In this document: positions 13,511 through 25,600 of the stretch, piece by piece
Position numbering within the stretch: position 1 is the first letter of the stretch
Layout of the letters: every line of letters begins with the position of its first letter
Assembly (NCBI RefSeq): GCF_002775205.1
Contig: NC_036445.1
Coordinates: forward strand, 4,174,802-4,238,801
Reading direction: 5' to 3'
Source of the DNA: Xiphophorus maculatus
Lineage: Eukaryota; Chordata; Actinopteri; Cyprinodontiformes; Poeciliidae
DNA: 64,000 nucleotides
Made by a program: the position numbers and the translations under genes
The notes under the pieces: generated by a model
What the model was told of the DNA's origin: nothing
Databases searched by the model: none
The model's input: the letters and a program-made list of their open reading frames with translations, nothing else

Positions 13511-13749
13511 AGAAGGTTGACACATAAGGTTCTGAGGTTTACCATGTTGTTTATCACAACAAAATGTCTTGCAATTTCATTTGAATTGTTTAGGCCATAA
13601 ACAACAGCCTTCGTTCCAAAGACAGTAGGCACAGGATTTTATACAAAGGACTTCATTTGTAAAACTGCAGCAAACTTTTCATAAATCACTGCTTTCGTCT
13701 GGAACCGGCAGGCAACGCTCCAAGCTATTCTAGTACAGGTACTCAAATG

Positions 13750-14060
13750 CACTCCATCTTCACTCATTACAGTGCTAGTATACCGTGAAGTGTCTCCGAT
13801 AGTGAGCAGCAGGACTTTTCATCAGAGGTGACGTAAAAGTGGGAGCCTGGATTGGGAGACGGATGGAGCCGTGATTCAAACGCACGCTCTGCACCTCCAC
13901 GATGAGACGAAGGAGGAAGATTCATCTGAACAAGCGCTCTGTGTACACAAGCACCATGAATAATTATCACTATGCACACACAGTGAGCAGAAATACACTC
14001 TGGCTGCAGATAGCTCTGTGATTCAGAGGAGCTTCAGAATAAATAGGTGGTTTGTGGACT
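13750..14060. other. Candidate conserved non-coding element
   Basis: This stretch is more GC-rich and less repetitive than its surroundings. It holds a CRE-like TGACGTAA (near 13829) and homeobox-like ATAATTAT words. No coding series is visible. Conservation cannot be tested here. Confidence 0.25.
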
Positions 14061-14645
14061 GACTTCTCGTCTGCATGCTTGAGGAGATTTTTTTTGTGCA
14101 GAAAATGAAAAGAATATCATGTTTGGCAGGTTGGATTCCCATTGGGAAGAACTAAATGAAATATTTTTGCAAGTGCAAATCTCTTGTGAATAGAAGAGAT
14201 GAGAGACTCCACTGTGATGACACTAATTCCTTGAAATCCATAGCACCTATATAGAGACACCAGTAACAAAAATCTTTATTAAAAACAGTTATCTCAAAAA
14301 CCCAAAGCAATGTACAAACCCCCCACAAAAAGTGACAAAAAAAAATAAGGTACCTGTGGTATTACAAACTGTATGTTCTGGTTATAAGTATCATTTATGA
14401 GGCTAATCATACATTATAAGGCAGTGATTAATGCTTAGAATATTGTTGTTTCTTTAAAATTAAGATATTAATGTCCTTTAGGCTAATTTTTACTTTCAAT
14501 CTTTTGCATATCCAGTGAAAAATTATTTTAAAAAATACAAGAAACCTTTGGCCTTGTGTTTTTTGATCTTCTGATCTGTAAATCTAGTCCAACTGAGATA
14601 CAGTTGAGGGGTAAGATTTTTTTAAAACCTTAGTGAAGTTGGGTT

Positions 14646-14921
14646 CCACCTTCTTCAAATCAGACAAAACTTGTGTCAAACATTTGTGCTACGTTTGTGC
14701 TGGTTTGTGCAACAAAAACTTTTTGTTTGTGCTGCTATCATTTTAAAGATGATAGCAATCTAGAGGTCATCAAAGGTCAACCAGCCCCCCCACCTTCTTC
14801 AAATCAGACGAAATGGGTGTCAATTAACTCGACTCCGTTTGTGCTGGTTTGTGCAGCAAAAATTTTCGTTTGTGCTGCTTTGGCTTTGAAGATATTAATG
14901 AAAGTTTAAAGGTCAACCAGG
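14646..14921. repeat. Diverged tandem duplication, two units of about 144 bp
   Basis: Both units begin 'ccaccttcttcaaatcagac' (14646 and 14790), contain 'gtttgtgctggtttgtgca' and 'gtttgtgctgct', and end near 'aaggtcaaccag'. The short open frame at 14673-14909 reads through both units and reflects the repeat, not a gene. Confidence 0.8.
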
Positions 14922-15679
14922 ACAGACACTCTTCCACTGTGTAGATTATCATTGCAAATGGTGGAAATGTTTTGTAAAGGCAACCCAAAGTTGTTAGATC
15001 ATTAAAATAATGCACATGGCATATACTACAGTTTTGCAAACCTTGAACACACATTTGGGGCTGGTTTTAAAAATATGTCACAAACAACATAGCCATACAG
15101 CTTCCTAGGGGTCTTAATCCACACGTTGGATCTAGTAGCGTCTTACCAACACAAAGGTGATGAAAGTGAGCATATCATTCATGATCACGGCTATACAATT
15201 TGTTTAAGATCCTCTTTAATTTTTGGTCTACTGAGATTAGCTGTGTGATTGAGTCTCTTCTGAGAATTAATGCCAGACTGAGATAATTCAGACAGCTGTC
15301 AACAGCAAGTAAAATACTGACTGCTCCTGACTACTTGAGAGAGCTCACTTCCTTAATAGTCAAACAACACATTTGAGTGCTTTCTGCAAATAAACTGGAG
15401 CTGTAGCTTTAGACATACACACACCAGTGTATAGTGCTTCTGCTGTGGAAGGTGGTATTATTCTAAATTATCAATCCACAAGGACACCATTTAGCTTAGA
15501 AAATATAACCATTATAAATCAATAAATACATAAACAGTAAAAGAAAAATATGTGCATGACCCACTAAAATGACAACTCTGCTTTTTCAGCAGAAAAGCAT
15601 GACAGTTCCAGGTCTTTGTGCTGACCCCATTCATGGTTCAGTGTGATTATTTTCCAAGCCATTTAAGTCACATAAAAGC

Positions 15680-15990
15680 ATTTAATTAATAAGCGCCCAT
15701 CCGTTCACGGGATCCCCCTTCTTGTGAAGCTGAGCGTTATTTCCGAGCACCAGTGAGGCGAATCCTCTTAATTGAGAAGTGTCAGAAGAGGCATCCGCTA
15801 ACAGAAGGCACAAAATAAATAGCTCAGTGTGAGTCAAGACCACCCCTACTGCTAATTTCTTCTTTCATAACTGTCACCGCTACAGGCAGCTGAGTCCATC
15901 TTGCGCCGGGGTCCCTTTTCCATTTGCCTTCTGTCACTGCTAGCTCAGGTGTTCACAGATATTCATGCAAGTGCTTCTCATGTAATTTAT
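15680..15990. other. Candidate conserved non-coding element
   Basis: A block of mixed-composition, non-repetitive sequence with higher GC than its neighbours, AATTAAT/TTAATTGAG homeodomain-like words, and no open reading frame. This texture is typical of enhancers, but only an alignment could show it. Confidence 0.25.
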
Positions 15991-16476
15991 CACAGGAGTG
16001 TTGTTTAGTTGTGTTGATGAATGGATGGTAGGATGCGAACATGGTCAGGAGCCATTGATCATTAAACTTTCTTTGAGCAGACTCTGCAAATTTTGATATA
16101 TGACAAGTGAATTGGGAGTCAGAACAGCACAAAACATCCCGGTCTGTGGAACAGTGAGCTATCCTTTTAGTGCTGCTTTTTAGTTATAACTTAAGCATTG
16201 TTCAGATAATCTGATTTCGTAAATTCTCAAAAGGATCCATATTTCTTTTAAAGGAAATGACAATACTGAAAGCTTAATATCCCCATGGGTGATGTGTTCA
16301 CTCCTTTTGCAGGAAATCTGAATTTGCACCAACTTTCAGGGAATGACAGCCCTTTTGGAAAGCAGACTCTGTGGAGTCGGTCCTGCTTGGCGGAATATTA
16401 GATCACGTCTGTCAGCTGTTTGTTTGTGACAGCGCATGCGGGATAGTTGCAGAGCCTCGTCTGCTGACATCTGTCA

Positions 16477-16506
16477 TCATCTTGGTCTTCCTCTGTGGGC
16501 TTGTTG
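16477..16506 (-). CDS. Candidate alternative terminal exon of IgSF-A
   Basis: On the minus strand a good polypyrimidine tract and acceptor (TTGTTGTGTCTTTCCAG) precede 16506. Joining it in phase 0 to the strong donor at 17800 gives nine codons (QQAHRGRPR) and a stop at 16477-16479. This would replace the read-through ending of the main model. It is speculative: only the two splice sites and a matching phase support it. Confidence 0.25.
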   Translation of the reverse strand, partial: QQAHRGRPR

Positions 16507-16650
16507 CTGGAAAGACACAACAAGGCCCTCATTGGCAACATGTCATGCAGAGGAGGCAGCAGTCACACAGCTACTATGATAAACTACTCTCACAAACACA
16601 AAGGAGTAAGGACAGTTTTTAAGGTATGAAGACAATAGTGAAAAGACATA

Positions 16651-17588
16651 CAGTGCCTTGCAAAAGTATTCATACTTATTCTACAGTATTTTTGTATATT
16701 TTGTCACATTACAACCAAACATTTCAGTGTGTTTTATTGAGCAGTGCATAAATGTGACGTAAGAGAAAAAAAATACATGTTTCATGTCAAGATGTTTTAC
16801 AAATAAAATTCTGAAAAGTGTTGTGCCACCTTTAATACCTATTTTAAAAAATCCAATGCAACCAATGCATTAATTATCAGCCAATATGTGCATGGTGACT
16901 CTGGACGAACCATGAAGATCCACAGCTTAGATGTAAGAATTTTGTTTTTTTTTTTTTTACAGTCAACAAGTCTGACTTCTATGGAAAAAGTGGCTGGGAA
17001 ACGCTGCTGTTCAAAAACCACAAGAAGTCCTGTTTAAAGCTTTCCATAAATATTGCAGAGGAAACAGCAAATGAGGAAGATTTCTTTTTTCAGAATAAAA
17101 CAAATAAATCAGAAAATAAACATAGAAGAAACAGCAGGAGTCTGCACAAGATGAAAACTGGGGAAGATGTTCAGCTCCCTGTAGATCAGATCAAAGCATA
17201 CTCATATGTTGGAAAGGTCTAGTCAAAGTCCAGATCTAAACACTATTGAAAATCAGTGGCAAGAACATTTTGTACACACAGATTATCTCAGTCATATCTG
17301 ACAGAGAGCATCTGTTTGTGTGAACAAAAGTTATTTTGCAAAGGAGAACAGGGAAAATGTTTTGTCTCTTAATATACAAAGCTGGCTGAGACATAGCCAG
17401 GTTTGGGTACATGCCAAACCTTTCATTTGTAAAATATTAACACAATCACAAGTTTTTGTTCATAATTTACAACTATAGCTACATTGTGTTGATCTACTGC
17501 AAAAAAATACATATACAATAAACTGAAGTTTGTGGTTAGAATGTGATCAAATTGACATGTAAAAAATATATACTTTTGCAAAGCACTG
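16651..17588. mobile_element. Degenerate Tc1-like transposon (about 940 bp)
   Basis: The left end reads TA then CAGTGCCTTGCAAAAGTATT, and the right end (ACTTTTGCAAAGCACTG, ending 17588) is its imperfect inverted copy. Internal sequence matches the transposase coding body of Tc1-like elements, for example 'ctgggaaacgctgctgttc' and 'agtcaaagtccagatctaaa', corresponding to the S-Q-S-P-D-L-N-P-I-E-N catalytic-region segment. It is shortened relative to a full 1.6-kb element and its frames are broken. It lies about 170 bp past the IgSF-A stop codon. Confidence 0.8.
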
Positions 17589-17754
17589 CAAGCTTACAGA
17601 TGATTTCATATGCAGAAAGAGGTAAACAGAATAGAGGAAAACACAAGCTGCTGGGAAGAATGAAAATGAGCTAATAATAACTCACAAACACAGCAAGCAT
17701 TTGCTATAGGTGCACATCTGAGAGGACCACATGCTGGAGAAAATAATACGATCA

Positions 17755-19671
17755 TTAACCATATGGCATCTGCTGCCTGCCATCTTTATGTACACTCACC
17801 TGCCATGCAGCGACATTGGCGGGGTGCCTGTGGTTGTGAGCATGCACATGGCCGTGCCGGTGTGCGCCTGCCTGCGCGTGGCCTAGATGATGGTGATGGT
17901 TGCGAGGCATCATGGTGGTGTGGCGAGGCGCACCGTGCTGCCGCTGAGTTGCTGGCATGTTCTGTCTGAGGGGCTGTGGAACCCTTGTTGGGGATTTGTG
18001 TTGGGTGTGTGTCTTGGGAAGGGCTTGAAACTGTGTCAGAGGGATAGGAGGAGGAGGCAGAGGTGGCTGTTGACCTCCAGTAGCAGGAGCTTGAGTCTGC
18101 ACTGTGCCAGAGTGAATCAGGGCCGCCTGAGTTTGCTCTCTCCGATTTTTAAATACTGGAGCCCTCTCAGTGTGGGCTTTCACTGCAGCCTGGGTTAGGT
18201 TACTGGGATTATGCTGGGCAGGAGGCACTGGGACTGGATCGGTGCCCCCCTGACGCGACTGGATGGCACCATGCATGACAGGCTGTGTCTGACCTCGCTG
18301 TGTTTGGGCTGGTGCAACTATGTTTTGTTGTGCTGTGTGGGGCTGCTGAAGGTGATTAGGATCAGCCAAAGCTCTTGTATCTATGCCCTGTGGTGTAGTA
18401 AGTCCCTGTTGTGCTGTGGGTCCTCGTGACACAGCAGCATGGGCTGCAGTGGCCTGCTGGCTCATGAGAGGTGATGCCTGGGGGTTATTGCTGTGAGTAG
18501 TTTCCTGCCTGAGGGCAGTCTGGCTACCTCTGATGTCTCGCTGAGACCTTTCCCTGTCTGCACGGGGGTTTCTCTGTGTGTGGTGTGAGCGCTCGGGGAG
18601 AGTAACATTATTAGCATTTGGAGGACGATCAGCAGCATGATAGGTCTGTGTCTGACTATCCTCTGAGGGTGGATCGCGTCTCGGAGGAGTTCTACGCCGT
18701 GTATCGGCTTGGCTCTGAGGCGGCAGTCTGTTTAGTGTTCGTCCCTCTCGTATGAGAGGATGCACGGTGTACTCTGCACTGTAATCTGAATCAGCTTCAG
18801 GTTGCATTTGTGCTCTTTGAGGTATCCCGCTGGGGTATGCTGGCGTTCCTCTGAGAAAGTCCCATGGGTTCTGTCTCTGCCTGGATCTCGGTGTTGACTC
18901 ATGTTGTCTTGACTCCCTGTCTGGTCTTCTATGAGGCTCTGGCTCCTGCTGATAGGTCTCTGTGTTTTCATTTCGCTGGGAAGTCATATTGTTATTAAAA
19001 TGTGTGTATCCAGTTGGAATAAGTCCAGCTTCATCTTGAAAATTTGGATTAACATGACCATTTAGTCTGTGGTTACTTGAATGGGACCGTCCTCCTTGTG
19101 TTGCAGCATTTAACCGCCTCGTGTCACTGAAGTTGTTTTGTGTTTGTGGAACACCATTAAAGCCTTGATTACTTGGAGAAGAACTTTCTTGCAGAGCCTG
19201 TTGGCCATTGCCTGGATAGGAGTTGAGGTTGACATTAATAGTGGGTATATGAGCATTGTTGTTTGGATTATTAGAGTTTGGCAGTGCATTGAGGCTGACT
19301 TGAACTGCTGGAGGCTGATTGGCACCCTGGCCAGGAATAGCCTGAATCAGAACGTTTGGATTTTGCTGCTGCTGCATGTTCAGAGCCGTGTTTACATCCT
19401 GAGAATCCAATGTAAAAGCTGGATTGTCAAAGCTATCATTTGGGTATGAGGTAAGATTTTGCGGAAGTTGGTTTGTGCGAGTGCGGCTATTATTTTGCTG
19501 AACGTCAAAGTCACGCTGCCTGTTCAGAGTCCGAGCCTGTGGGCTTGCCTGGGTTTCAAGGTTGTTGGTGATTAAGCGCTCAGGTTGGCTTGCTTGCCTG
19601 TTCATCTGATGGAGCGGAGGCTGGAGACCTTGGTCCAAATTCCATACACCATTAGTTTGAGGATCTGGAGG
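17755..19671 (-). CDS. IgSF-A last exon: 638-residue Q/N/P/H-rich tail
   Basis: Residues 374-1011. An uninterrupted frame of this length, entered in phase 0 from a CTCACTTCAAG acceptor, is real coding sequence. Order: an Asn/Gln-rich prion-like part (about 374-640), an Arg/Gln/Thr-rich middle with DSDYSAEYTVHPL, a proline-rich SH3/EVH1-like site PPLPPPPIP (about 908-916), and a His-rich stretch (about 955-995, with HHHH and repeated HRH/HVH) that could bind metal. No catalytic domain is visible. A stronger-than-needed donor inside the end (CATGGCAG|GTGAGT, boundary at 17800) suggests alternative splicing. The open frame extends upstream to an ATG at 19758, but that part is the polypyrimidine tract of the intron. 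Confidence 0.85.
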   Translation of the reverse strand, partial: PPDPQTNGVWNLDQGLQPPLHQMNRQASQPERLITNNLETQASPQARTLNRQRDFDVQQNNSRTRTNQLPQNLTSYPNDSFDNPAFTLDSQDVNTALNMQQQQNPNVLIQAIPGQGANQPPAVQVSLNALPNSNNPNNNAHIPTINVNLNSYPGNGQQALQESSSPSNQGFNGVPQTQNNFSDTRRLNAATQGGRSHSSNHRLNGHVNPNFQDEAGLIPTGYTHFNNNMTSQRNENTETYQQEPEPHRRPDRESRQHESTPRSRQRQNPWDFLRGTPAYPSGIPQRAQMQPEADSDYSAEYTVHPLIREGRTLNRLPPQSQADTRRRTPPRRDPPSEDSQTQTYHAADRPPNANNVTLPERSHHTQRNPRADRERSQRDIRGSQTALRQETTHSNNPQASPLMSQQATAAHAAVSRGPTAQQGLTTPQGIDTRALADPNHLQQPHTAQQNIVAPAQTQRGQTQPVMHGAIQSRQGGTDPVPVPPAQHNPSNLTQAAVKAHTERAPVFKNRREQTQAALIHSGTVQTQAPATGGQQPPLPPPPIPLTQFQALPKTHTQHKSPTRVPQPLRQNMPATQRQHGAPRHTTMMPRNHHHHLGHAQAGAHRHGHVHAHNHRHPANVAAWQVSVHKDGRQQMPYG

Positions 19672-22600
19672 CTTGAAGTGAGCAGGTGATAAATGAGGGC
19701 ATGGAAGAGAGAGCAAAAGAAAGATAAGGTTTATTTGTGAAGGGGCCTTCAGCGGCATCGTAACGACAGAATAAAGACAAAATCAATAGTGAATCATGTG
19801 TAAACTTTGTGGTGGCTTACAAGAGGCCTTTGAATTGGATTTGTCTTCTGAGCAACCACAACATTTCTCTGTTGTTCCTGTTCTGTAATAACAAAAGAAT
19901 AAATTGACATCTTAGGGCAAGAAAATTACTGTCACATTAGAAATTAACATAAAAAACGTTACGATGCCTGTTTTACTACAGACTTACCTCTTCTCTTTCG
20001 CACAAGAACAACGAGGAACAAAATAAGAAGCACAATGATTAGGAGGCCCAGGAAAGAGCCGATCACAATCCCTGCAACTTCCCCTCCATCAAAACAAACA
20101 TCTGAAACAGAGAGAAGGGAGGCATGGAGGGTGAATTAATAAAGGTAATGATTCTGGAGCTCAGACAGGCAAGAGAGAGGATGGAAGGAGGAAAGAACAA
20201 AGGGATGAGGAAGTAACTACAGGAAGGAAGCGACAGTAGAAAAGACCCAAAAGGAAAGGAGAGCGCTGAGTCACTGAACGACTTTGACCACAATCTCACT
20301 AGATCAATCTCCCAGGATGCTCCCTGTCCCTCTCCTGTCGTGAAGACAAATACAGCAGCAACTCCTAAAACCAACCGAGACCATCATCGGTCACAGAGGC
20401 AAGCATTCACCATAACTCACCCACAACTGCCAAGTTGTATCTCTGCGTCGATGTGCCCCTGGTGATGCTGTTTGTGGCGCTGCACACGTACTGGCCGCTC
20501 TCATTAGTCGAGAAGGTCTGGAGACTGAGCACCCCGCTGTCTGGCGCCCCGGATGAGATGGGCTGTCCATTACGTTCCCATGAGAACGTGGCAGAGGGCA
20601 GCGAGGTAGATGTACAGGTGAGACGCACCGCCTGGCCTACCGACACGTCCCCTCCACCGACACATTTTTTGGGGGAGTCGACAGTCAGGACAGGGGTGTC
20701 GGGTCCATCTGGTCGGTTAGGATCACAAAATATTTATTACCAAACATGACATAATTCAAAGACCACATGATATTTAAAAAGCAGTGATTGACAAATGACA
20801 TGTTCTGCTAAAGGGGGAATTACTGTGTAAGTTAAGACCTTTAGTTACCTCATTAGTCTTAATCACTGCAGTTAACCCTCTTTGATCTTTCTCAGCTAAT
20901 GAGCGAGAGACGGGCGTTTTGTGTTTTGTTTCAGAATTTGAAAAACTGCATTTGCTGTGGGATTTAGGAGGAACATTTCCATTTTTTTAAAAAAACTTCA
21001 CACTGCTTAAGGAAAGGAACAAAGACAGAAGACGCTAATTGGTTTTATGTTGCTAAAAACAGTCAGGTCCTATGTGTGTTGTGTGTTCAAAAATTGTTCA
21101 AATCCTGTCATGTTTTCTATTGTCTGACATGCCTCAGATTCATCTTGAAAGAAAAATATTTTTCATTATAAGTCTGTGAGCAGCTGTCCACAATTTCAAA
21201 GCAAAAACAGGTGTTTAAATCTTTCTGAAGGCGTTCACTTCCTTTTGTTTCAGATGTCCCAGAGATACTTCTTTAACTTGATGTGTAGTCTACAAACTGA
21301 GCATAACTAATACATTTTGCACAATGCAGGGTGAATGGTAGCCATGAGGTAGGACCAGAGTATGTCAAGATATGTTACAAAAGTCTATCTACCAAGAAGG
21401 ACTTTTTTTTTTATTAGTAGTAAAACATGTATTAGACAAGCCTGTATCAGCAAGGCTGGGAGCTTATTTTCTTAAAAACAATATTTTACAAAGAGAACTA
21501 TTTGCATGTTTACATTTCTCATGTTTTCATTTCGTGAATTCAGCAATAACCTACATGGTAGAACACTTTAAACCTTTTTCGTTCTTTATCACAACAGAAC
21601 CACAAACTTTAATATCTTATCTACCACATAAGATTCTTGGGATATTTTGAAATAGAAAGTGGTGCATTGTGAAATGAAATGAAACTGAAAAATATAAAAT
21701 CTAAAAAGGTGTGGTGTTCATATAAAATCCATTAAAATGTTTTGTTCTAAATCACTGCATTTAGCTTTATGTTTATGGTTGTTTCTGTGATGGAAAGTGA
21801 ACTTCCACTCAAATCTCAAGCTATATATACCCACTAACAGGCTTTCCTCCAGGACTGAACTGTACTTAGCTACAAGAAATTATGTTTTATTGTGCATGTA
21901 GTATTATGAGCAATGCTCAATTCTCACTGGATGTACCACTTTGCATGTAAAAGGTTCATTTTGGTTGACCAAACCACCTTCTTCCACACTGTGTGTTTTA
22001 TTATTTTAATATTAATTAACTCAAAGGTGGACACTACTAATTAAGTGAGGTATGAAGGGAAATGGTTATACTGGATTTCATTTCAGTATCAAAGTAAAGG
22101 TTTCTAAATGCAAATAAATGCCAAAGAATTGAGAGTTTAATGCTACAAACTTACACTTTCAAGTTATTCACTACTTTAGTGTTAAACTGTCACATGATGT
22201 CATTTGTGGTAAACAATGTGACATTTTAAAAAGTTCAAGTGTCTTGCAAATTTGCAAGGCACTTAAAATTTGGAGTTCTGGAATTAAAATATATTTTCAG
22301 AGGGTTTATGGTACCACATACAAAAACCTAAAGCAGAACTCCAATCAGAATCCACACAGGACATGAGATCTGCCTTGATGTCAAATGTTTTTAACCTTAT
22401 AGTCACTAAAGGTTGCAATGTACCTTTGAATTACAAAACAACTGGCCACTTTTCTCCATGTAAAATATGACGGCACCACTGTAAATCATATTGGCCTGAA
22501 AACCAGGCCATTTCTAAGGTGTCACCAACCAGGTAAAGGACATTTTTCACAATTTTACTGTTAAATTATAGACTGACCAATTACTTAAAAAAAAAAATAA

Positions 22601-25600
22601 AACAAGAAATGAAATGAGGTTGAAAATGATTAGTTGCACTTCAAGATTTATAAGCTATAATCAGGCAGCAGGAAAGCAAAAGGCCCCGTGATCAGTTAAA
22701 TCACATATTTTCGCTGCAACCAATTCCTCTCAAGGATTTTTTTTGCACCGCAGGGTAAAATAAAGACACTCAATTTTTATTTGCCTTCCATCTACCAGAC
22801 CCGAAATGTTTTGAGCCTTTTCTTTTTTTTCTATTAGTTAAGGGGACCATTTTTCTGATCTAAAAGGACAATGATGCATTGCATAAGAATGGCAGCGAGA
22901 TATTCTGCTGTAAGAGCATCGTATCAGAATTAATGATGTGATCAGGACAAAGCCAGAAGCAACACTGTGAGCTTCTGGAAGGATGTCTTGTGCAATCCGG
23001 GCGTAATTCAGCACGCAGCGTGCAGTGCAATGTGGATAGGGAGATAAGCCTCTGCCATTTGTTGTGGTCACAGCAGATTAGCTGCCTCTTGTCTTGGTCA
23101 GTGTAAACTCACAGTAGACAGTGAGGCTCTTTGTGGAAGTCTGGGCGCTGACATTGTTGCTGGCGGTGCAAGAGTACTGCCCGGCATCATCACGTCTGGC
23201 TGGGTTGATTACTAAAAAGGCACCGGAGATGGTGATTCTGGAATCGGGTGTGATGGCTGTGCCATCTTTCTTCCACTGTGCCGTAACTTCAGTCCCACTG
23301 GTCCATGTGCAACTCAGAGACACATTTTTCTCCTCCACTGCAGCTGAAGGGACAGTCAGACTTACCCCAGCTACTGGGTCTGCAAACAAAACACAAACAT
23401 TTTATCTAAGAGCTCAACAAAACAGAACAGTAAATGTAGATTTGCAGCCTGAGAGCACACTACAAAAGTTGGAGCTATGGAACAATAGGGAGCAGTTTGC
23501 CGTTTCTGCAGAGGATAATTTGTTGTAATCAAAGCAAGAAAGGGTTGAGAAGGGACAGCATTTAGCTAGAAGCACAGATGGTGAATAAGAGGGCAAACGA
23601 TGCGGGTGGTAGCCAAGATGCCTCCTGGCAGACTGCCTAAGTTAAATAATTGGACGGGGACAAGAGGGGGCGTATGGATAGAGGACGGAGCACCGAGTAG
23701 AGGAACCGCGGCAGCAACAGCAAACAAACAAAAACATTAGAGCCACTACTAAACAGCCCTAATTACTTTCTCAGAGCATCCGCATAAGTGTGACTCAGCA
23801 GGAGCATTTCATATTTCAGGATTTAAGCAGCCTCTGATTCCAAAGAGCATCAAGTGAGTATGCAAGATGTTCAGAGTACGGCTCAAGGACTGGTTTGGAA
23901 AAACATGACCTTTCAGCAAAAACAGACTTCAGATAATTCGGTCACCTGTCCATCCTAGTATTGCTGAGAGGGGAGAGCAAGACTGTGCATCATCCTTCCA
24001 GTGTGGGCTGGAAATAAAGAGACACTCAGCCATTCAAGCTCCATTACAGTACTGAATATAAATGAATGCAAATACATATCTACTGTCTCTACTTTCAACA
24101 CTGCTTTTAGAGGATATTAGACATCTAAGAGCAAGGGTTCTGCACATCAAATGCGTTTTAATTGGCATAAAGCCTGTAGCTACTCTCTTCCCCCCCTCCT
24201 CCTTTTTCATTACTCTTACCTGACTGTCTGTGGGTCACTAATTTCATTAAACCTCCCAGATTAATTCACACCCCCTCCTATTCTCCATTTTCTCTCTTTG
24301 CTCCCTCATACACTTTCTCACATACACCACCCCTTCTTTATTTGTGTTCAGACACACTTCTTCATTTCTTACCAAACACCTTCAGCTCCACGGATTGGGA
24401 GTTTTTCACCAAGCCTGTGGAAGGGGTGGGCGCCACATCCACTGTGTAGAACCCTGCATCTTTGAGCTGAGCAGCTTTGATTCGAAGCTGGGTGGCACTG
24501 ATGGAGAGTCTGCCTTGGAACTGAGGTACACTGTTGTCAGAAGTGCCAGATTGGGTCCACAAAGCCAGAGTAGCTCCGGTTTGGTAAGCCCATGACATGG
24601 AGAAGACAGCAGCATCAACCTGCACTGTGAACACGATGTCACTGCCTGTTTGGACCTGCACCAGAGCTGGGATGAAGTTGATTGGCACCGGGTTCTGTGC
24701 CAGGACTTTGGCAGAAAGGAGAACTAAAAGAAAAATAAAGAAGTTATATTAAAAAATTATACAAAGTACAAAAGATCTAGCATCGACTTTTGTTTGGGTA
24801 AATAATAAAACCACCACCAGGTGGAGCTACATCAGAAGTAATACCATATGGAGTACAAACTGATGGCTACATAAAGGTTACTCAGCCTTTAAAAGGACCT
24901 ATTAAATGGTACCAAAGCCCATCTTTTGCATGCTTTAAGAAAAATATAAACCGTTTCACCATTAAAGTTCTATTTGTAATTAAATTACTTCTGACGGGAT
25001 GAAAGAGTGAATGAGAGATTCTTCCTTCGGTGATTAAACATATAAATTTACCATTTTTAGTGTGGTTGCATAGTCTGCACTAAAATTCTTTCAGTACAGT
25101 GGAATTAGTATCAGTTTCAATAATAAACTTCTCAGATTTTTCCTCTTCTTCACCACCATTGCAGCTGTCCATGGTGGCGAGGTGAGCTTCAATGCTTGTC
25201 CAACCTTGCTTGTCATAGTTTTTAATTCTTCTAAACTGCTCAAATAACATATTGGGAGCTAAATGTAAAAGTTAAATGTAAATGAAATGTTCTGTTTATA
25301 TGAAATGTTCTCTTGTTCTTTCAATTTTGAAGAGTAGCTAAGAAAAATGGGCCCCTGTATAATGTTATATTTAAAACACAGGAAAAAGTGGTTACTAACA
25401 AAATTAAAATTAAAATTAAATTCCAAGAGTTATCAAAATAAAAATCAATAATGCATTTTTAAACAAATGCTCCAGTTACATTTAATTTAACAAAAATTGT
25501 CTAAGGTACCTATAATTCTGGATGTGGTCTGCTAGACAAGCAAAATGATATGTTATTGAGTGGGGATTATTTCTTCTACTGAACATCTAAACATTAGGTT

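Noticed and set aside
17763..18429. Plus-strand open frames opposite the IgSF-A tail exon
   Set aside because: They are antisense shadows of a long coding exon with biased composition, without start context or domains.
17755..19758. A single-exon, 667-codon intronless gene starting at ATG 19758
   Set aside because: The first 29 codons coincide with a pyrimidine-rich intron end. A phase-0 acceptor at 19672 joins the same frame to the transmembrane exons of IgSF-A.
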